From positions 1-10,602 of the forward strand of contig JAIDKJ010000213.1 of the NCBI GenBank assembly GCA_029051835.1: a stretch of 10,602 bases of DNA. Reading direction: 5' to 3'. This DNA comes from Paramuribaculum sp. (GTDB lineage: Bacteria > Bacteroidota > Bacteroidia > Bacteroidales > Muribaculaceae). Both the position numbers and the translations under genes were made by a program. Under the pieces are notes generated by a model. That model made no database searches. It saw only the letters and a list, made by a program, of their open reading frames with translations, and had not been told where the DNA came from. Below are positions 6,685 to 10,602 of this stretch, one piece after another (the first letter of the stretch is position 1; every line of letters begins with the position of its first letter).

Positions 6685-9600
6685 ATGACACCTGATAATA
6701 CAACACCTTCAAAAAGGCGTCCGTTGTGGCGCCGTGTGCTGAAATGGGCGGCTGTGGCAGTCGGCTCGCTTGCAGTGCTGGCAGTGGCCGCTACGGCGTG
6801 TGTGGTGTGGGTGCTTTCGCCCGAAACGCTCACCGCCATGGTCGGAAAATATTCCGGCGATTTTATCAACGGCCGTGTGGAGGCCCGCCGTGTGGAGCTT
6901 ACCTTCTGGAAGACCTTCCCGAAGGTGAGGCTCGATGTGGATGGCCTGACGGTGATATCCGGCGCGCTCGACGGCATCACTCCAGAGCAGCGGGCGCAGT
7001 TGCCGGCCTCGGCCGACACTCTTCTGACCGTAGAGCGCCTGAGCGGCGGCATAAATGTGTGGGCTGCCACGATGGGCTACATAATGCTCTACGATGTGGA
7101 GATCGATGCTCCGAAAGTGAATCTCGTGAAGGTCGACGACCTCCATGCCAACTACGATATAGTGCCGGCGGCCGAAGAGCAGTCCGATACGGCGTCGTCG
7201 GCCCTGCCCTATGTCAGCATCGACCGCTTCGCGCTCCGGGGCGATGCGCCGGTGCGCTATTTCTCGCTATGCGATTCCATCGATGCCGTGCTCGACATCG
7301 CTTCAACCACTGTCGACGGCTCGGCGGCTCCGCTCTACACCCTCTCGGTAAGAGCCGACGGCGGAGGCCGTCTGGCGCCGATGCTGGATCTTGCTCCGGT
7401 GACGCTCGGAGTGGATGGCCGCGTGAAGTGGAACCAGAAACGTCCCGACCATCTGAGCCTCGAGGAGTTTACGTTCGACGTGGGGGGCAACAGGCTTGAG
7501 ATGAATGCCGATGTGAGCTTCGCCGACGCTCTTCGGCTCAATACTCTGGATCTGTATGCCGCCAAACTCCGCATCGGCGACATGGTGGCGCTGCTCCCGG
7601 AGGGCTACAAGGGCGATCTGGCCCGGATCGACTCCGACGCCGAGATCGATGTCAGGGCACGTCTGCTGAAGCCTTACGATGTGGAGCGGCTGTCCGACAG
7701 CGTTCCCGTGCTTCCTGTCATGGAGCTGTCGGTAGTGATACCGGGTGGAAAATTCGAATACGACCGTGTGCGTCTGAAAAGCGTTAAGGCCGACATCACC
7801 GCTACTGTCGACGGAGAGAACCCCGACGGTTCGCGTGTGGATATAAAGCGGCTTGATCTTCAGGGACGGGCTGTCGGATTCACTCTCATAGGCAACGTCA
7901 CGCATCCGCTGAGCGATCCGAAGGTCGACGGTGTGTTCGACGGTCATATCGACTTCGGCGCGCTGCCCTCCGATCTGCTCCGTAGGTTGCCCTTCACGCT
8001 CAGAGGGCATGTCGACGGTCATGCCGATTTCGTCATGCGCCAGTCGGATCTCGATCCGAAACGGTTCCACAATATCCGGGCCAACGGTAAGGTGAGCCTT
8101 GACGATTTCCTGCTGCGTATGCGCGATTCGTCGGCTCTGGCCTACGTCACCCGTGCGCAGCTGAGTTTCGGCACCAACACCGGGCTGGTAATGGCCGACG
8201 GCTCCAAGGTGGATTCGCTGCTTCGTGTAGGCCTGACCTCCGACACTCTCGCATTTGTAGGCGAGGGAGTGGCTCTGCTTTCGCGCGGTCTGAAGGTCGG
8301 TATGGGCGCGCGAAATACCGAGGCGTTGTTCGACACCACCGTCATCGCGCCGCTGGGATTCACGGCAAGCGTCCGTCGCTTGTCGCTGCGTTCCGATTCC
8401 GACTCCATGAGGGTAGTGATACGCGATGCCGATATAAAGGCTCTGTTGCAGCGGTTTGATGGTGGCGCGCGCGACCCGCTGCTGACGGTCGACATGTCGG
8501 CCGCCCGGATGCGCTATTCCGATGCGTTCAGCCGTCTGGCGCTGACCGATGCCACGGCCGATATCTCGCTTCATCCGCGCAAACGGCAGCGGCGGCGCAT
8601 AGCTGTATCGGCGGCCGACTCGCTGCAGCGTGCGGGACGCATCCGACGTCTGCGCGCCGAGATGGATTCGGCCAATGCCGGACGCGAGATGATGGATTTC
8701 GACGTCGACCGCAATCTGGTGGGGCTGATGCGCCGGTGGAATGCGTCGGCTCATATCAAGGCCGGCCGGGCACGGATGATGACGCCTTACTTCCCGGTGC
8801 GCAACCGCATTACGGGGCTTGATCTGCAGATGTCCACCGACTCGGTGGTGATACGCGACACCCGCTACCGCATGGGCAAGTCCGATTTTCTTGTCAACGG
8901 CACTATCTCCAACATCACCCGCGCTCTGTCATCGCGCCGCGGCTCGCCGCTGGAGATGGATTTCACCATCAAGAGCGATACGATCGACATCAACAATATA
9001 ACCTCCGCCATATTGGCCGGATCGGCGTTTGCCGAAAAGAAGTCGCGCGGGCAGGTTAAGGCGCTCAGCGCCGATGCTTCCGACGAAACGGCCGAGAATG
9101 TCATGGCTCTCCATGCGGCCGACACCGTTGGGGCGGCATTTGTAGTGCCATCCAACGTCAATGCCCGCCTCGACATAGATGCCGCCAACGTGCTGTATGC
9201 CGATATATGGCTGCAGAAGCTGCAGGGACGGCTCAATGTGAGCGACGGTGCGATACACCTCGACCGTCTGGCCGGATATACGCCGATGGGTTCGATGGAT
9301 CTGACGGCTCTGTATGCCGGACAGACCAAACACGATCTGAGGTTTGCGGCCGGAATGGTGATACGCAGGCTGCATCTCAAGCAGTTCCTGCATCTGATGC
9401 CCGAAATCGACTCCATACTTCCGCTTCTGCGCGAGGTGGACGGCATAGTCACGGCCGACGCGGCGATGACCACCGATCTCGATTCGATGATGAACATGAA
9501 GTTCCACACGTTCAATCTCGTGCTGAAGCTGTCGGGCGATTCGCTCCGGCTGATCGACGGAGAAACGTTCCGTACCATGGCCAAGTGGCTGATGTTTAAG

Positions 9601-10158
9601 GATAAGAAACACAATCTCATCAAGTCGATGCAGGTGGAGCTGATGGTGCGCGACTCGCGTCTTGACCTGTTCCCGTTTGTGTTTGATCTCGACCGCTACC
9701 GGCTCGGAGTGAGCGGCGGCAACACCCTCGACATGGATCTCGACTATCATGTGGCCGTGCTTAAGTCGCCGCTGCCGTTCAAGTTCGGCATCAATATCAA
9801 GGGCAAGCCCGACGACATAAAGATAAGGCTCGGCAAGGCGCGTTTCAACGAATATGCCGTAAGCTCGTCGCGACAGCTCACCGATACGACCCGGATCAAC
9901 CTGATCCACAAGATTCAGGAGGTGTTTAAGTTTGGCGTCAACAGCGGCAGGCAGACAAAGCTTATGATGGAGGCTCCGCGCCCCGACAGGGCGGAGTTTT
10001 CGGTGGCCGACACGCTCACTAATGCCGACTCGGTGATATTCATTCAGGGCGGTGTGCTCGAAGGCCCCGCAGAGCCTCCGTTCCCCATGCCGGGCAATGC
10101 GTCCTCCTCCGACAAGAAGGATTCCTCAAGGAAAGATAAAAAACAGAAGAAGAAATGA
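6685..10158 (+). CDS. AsmA-like envelope protein
   Basis: 1157 residues. The ATG at 6685 is the only usable start: an in-frame TAA lies seven codons upstream. A basic N terminus (KRRPLWRR) is followed by one membrane helix (~19-44), then a very long region of repeated beta-strand sequence typical of AsmA/TamB-type proteins, such as GRVEARRVELTFWKTFPKVRLDVDGL at ~62-87. The AsmA C-terminal region (~830-1080) includes KQFLHLMPEIDSI (from ~898) and SPLPFKFGINIKGKPDDIKI. The protein ends in a Ser/Lys-rich tail (KKDSSRKDKKQKKK). An Arg-rich stretch, RKRQRRR, lies near 632. AsmA-like proteins are anchored in the inner membrane and span the periplasm as a hydrophobic groove; in Enterobacteria several move phospholipids to the outer membrane. 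That role here is by homology. Its stop overlaps the start of the next gene, suggesting translational coupling with the HAD hydrolase. Confidence 0.92.
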   Translation: MTPDNTTPSKRRPLWRRVLKWAAVAVGSLAVLAVAATACVVWVLSPETLTAMVGKYSGDFINGRVEARRVELTFWKTFPKVRLDVDGLTVISGALDGITPEQRAQLPASADTLLTVERLSGGINVWAATMGYIMLYDVEIDAPKVNLVKVDDLHANYDIVPAAEEQSDTASSALPYVSIDRFALRGDAPVRYFSLCDSIDAVLDIASTTVDGSAAPLYTLSVRADGGGRLAPMLDLAPVTLGVDGRVKWNQKRPDHLSLEEFTFDVGGNRLEMNADVSFADALRLNTLDLYAAKLRIGDMVALLPEGYKGDLARIDSDAEIDVRARLLKPYDVERLSDSVPVLPVMELSVVIPGGKFEYDRVRLKSVKADITATVDGENPDGSRVDIKRLDLQGRAVGFTLIGNVTHPLSDPKVDGVFDGHIDFGALPSDLLRRLPFTLRGHVDGHADFVMRQSDLDPKRFHNIRANGKVSLDDFLLRMRDSSALAYVTRAQLSFGTNTGLVMADGSKVDSLLRVGLTSDTLAFVGEGVALLSRGLKVGMGARNTEALFDTTVIAPLGFTASVRRLSLRSDSDSMRVVIRDADIKALLQRFDGGARDPLLTVDMSAARMRYSDAFSRLALTDATADISLHPRKRQRRRIAVSAADSLQRAGRIRRLRAEMDSANAGREMMDFDVDRNLVGLMRRWNASAHIKAGRARMMTPYFPVRNRITGLDLQMSTDSVVIRDTRYRMGKSDFLVNGTISNITRALSSRRGSPLEMDFTIKSDTIDINNITSAILAGSAFAEKKSRGQVKALSADASDETAENVMALHAADTVGAAFVVPSNVNARLDIDAANVLYADIWLQKLQGRLNVSDGAIHLDRLAGYTPMGSMDLTALYAGQTKHDLRFAAGMVIRRLHLKQFLHLMPEIDSILPLLREVDGIVTADAAMTTDLDSMMNMKFHTFNLVLKLSGDSLRLIDGETFRTMAKWLMFKDKKHNLIKSMQVELMVRDSRLDLFPFVFDLDRYRLGVSGGNTLDMDLDYHVAVLKSPLPFKFGINIKGKPDDIKIRLGKARFNEYAVSSSRQLTDTTRINLIHKIQEVFKFGVNSGRQTKLMMEAPRPDRAEFSVADTLTNADSVIFIQGGVLEGPAEPPFPMPGNASSSDKKDSSRKDKKQKKK

Positions 10159-10602
10159 CTGACAGCATACAACAGTTTATCGCCTCGCGCGGATATCCGC
10201 GTTTTGAGCTTCGGGCCGCACTGATCGACATGGACGGCACGCTCTACGACTCCATGCCGCGACATGCCGAAGCGTGGCGCCGCATGATGCTCACCGTGGG
10301 CGTGGATCTGCCCGTTGAGGAATATTTCCTTCACGAAGGGCGTACCGGGGCGGCCACCATACGGCTGCTCATGGAGCGCCATGTCGGGAGGGTTCCCGAC
10401 GATGACGAGATCAAGGATCTTTACCGCCTGAAGACCGAGTTTTTCGCGTCGATGCCCGAAGTGTCGGTCATGCCCGGAGCAGCCGAAATGCTCCGCCGGT
10501 TGCAGGAAGCCGGAGTGAAGCGCGTGCTTGTCACCGGTTCGGGTCAGTCGTCGCTCATCGACAGGCTCGACAGCGACTTCCCCGGCGCGTTCGCTCCCGA
10601 TA
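10155..10602 (+). CDS. HAD-superfamily hydrolase, N-terminal part (cut at window edge)
   Basis: 149 complete codons are visible. The ATG at 10155 overlaps the stop of the AsmA-like gene as ATGA, which decides the start and suggests translational coupling. HAD motif I is LIDMDGTLYDS (23-33) with nucleophile Asp25 and acid/base Asp27. A helical cap follows (~34-100), and motif II is VLVTGSG (124-130) with Thr127. The cap placement between motifs I and II and the DxDGTLxDS..H form place it in subfamily IA, the group of beta-phosphoglucomutase-like and phosphoglycolate-phosphatase-like enzymes. Motifs III and IV lie beyond the window. It probably removes phosphate from, or isomerises, a small phosphorylated metabolite in the cytoplasm; the substrate cannot be read. 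A link to the membrane role of its neighbour is not evident and may be only co-transcription. Confidence 0.93.
   Translation, partial: MTDSIQQFIASRGYPRFELRAALIDMDGTLYDSMPRHAEAWRRMMLTVGVDLPVEEYFLHEGRTGAATIRLLMERHVGRVPDDDEIKDLYRLKTEFFASMPEVSVMPGAAEMLRRLQEAGVKRVLVTGSGQSSLIDRLDSDFPGAFAPD

Noticed and set aside
7303..8754. 483-codon minus-strand open frame opposite the AsmA-like gene
   Set aside because: The sequence is rich in His/Gln/Arg with no domain; the plus strand carries the recognisable protein. Long antisense frames are common in high-GC genes.

Overview
The window looks like chromosomal DNA from a gut-type Bacteroidales bacterium, and Muribaculaceae is my best guess. The evidence is a set of TAnnTTTG (-7) promoter boxes of the Bacteroidetes sigma factor, start codons without Shine-Dalgarno sequences, a BspA-type leucine-rich-repeat surface protein with the N- and C-terminal modules seen in Muribaculaceae/Prevotella, an AsmA-like giant protein of the Bacteroidetes kind, and moderately high GC. 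The family-level placement is inference from protein style only.

Layout, left to right. (1) 1-572, minus: N-terminal part of a DUF1016/YhcG-family PDDEXK nuclease protein, cut by the window edge and visibly more AT-rich than the genes at 4.4-10.6 kb. (2) 801-829: terminator hairpin, then 855-3731, minus: a 958-residue secreted BspA-like LRR protein with two LRR blocks, an acidic linker and a short C-terminal sorting-like tail. (3) 3732-4398: a 667-base gap with no convincing protein gene. It holds a large stem followed by a T-run on the minus strand, a minus-strand -7 box, a G8 tract, a very good plus-strand promoter and a structured leader. (4) 4399-5220, plus: a lipoprotein GH16 beta-glucanase. 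A 23-bp hairpin with T-runs on both sides separates it from the convergent (5) hflX, 5329-6564, minus. (6) A 120-base divergent promoter region. (7) 6685-10158, plus: an AsmA-like envelope protein of 1157 residues, overlapping by ATGA with (8) a HAD-family hydrolase that runs off the right edge.

Functionally most of the window is envelope and housekeeping: a surface LRR protein, a surface or periplasmic glucanase, a ribosome-associated GTPase, and an AsmA-like protein co-transcribed with a phosphatase-like enzyme. GH16 has no SusC/SusD partner in view. I do not see a clearly new multi-gene system. The least explained part is the non-coding gap at 3732-4398, where a candidate minus-strand RNA (a small RNA or a long attenuated leader of the LRR gene) deserves a check.
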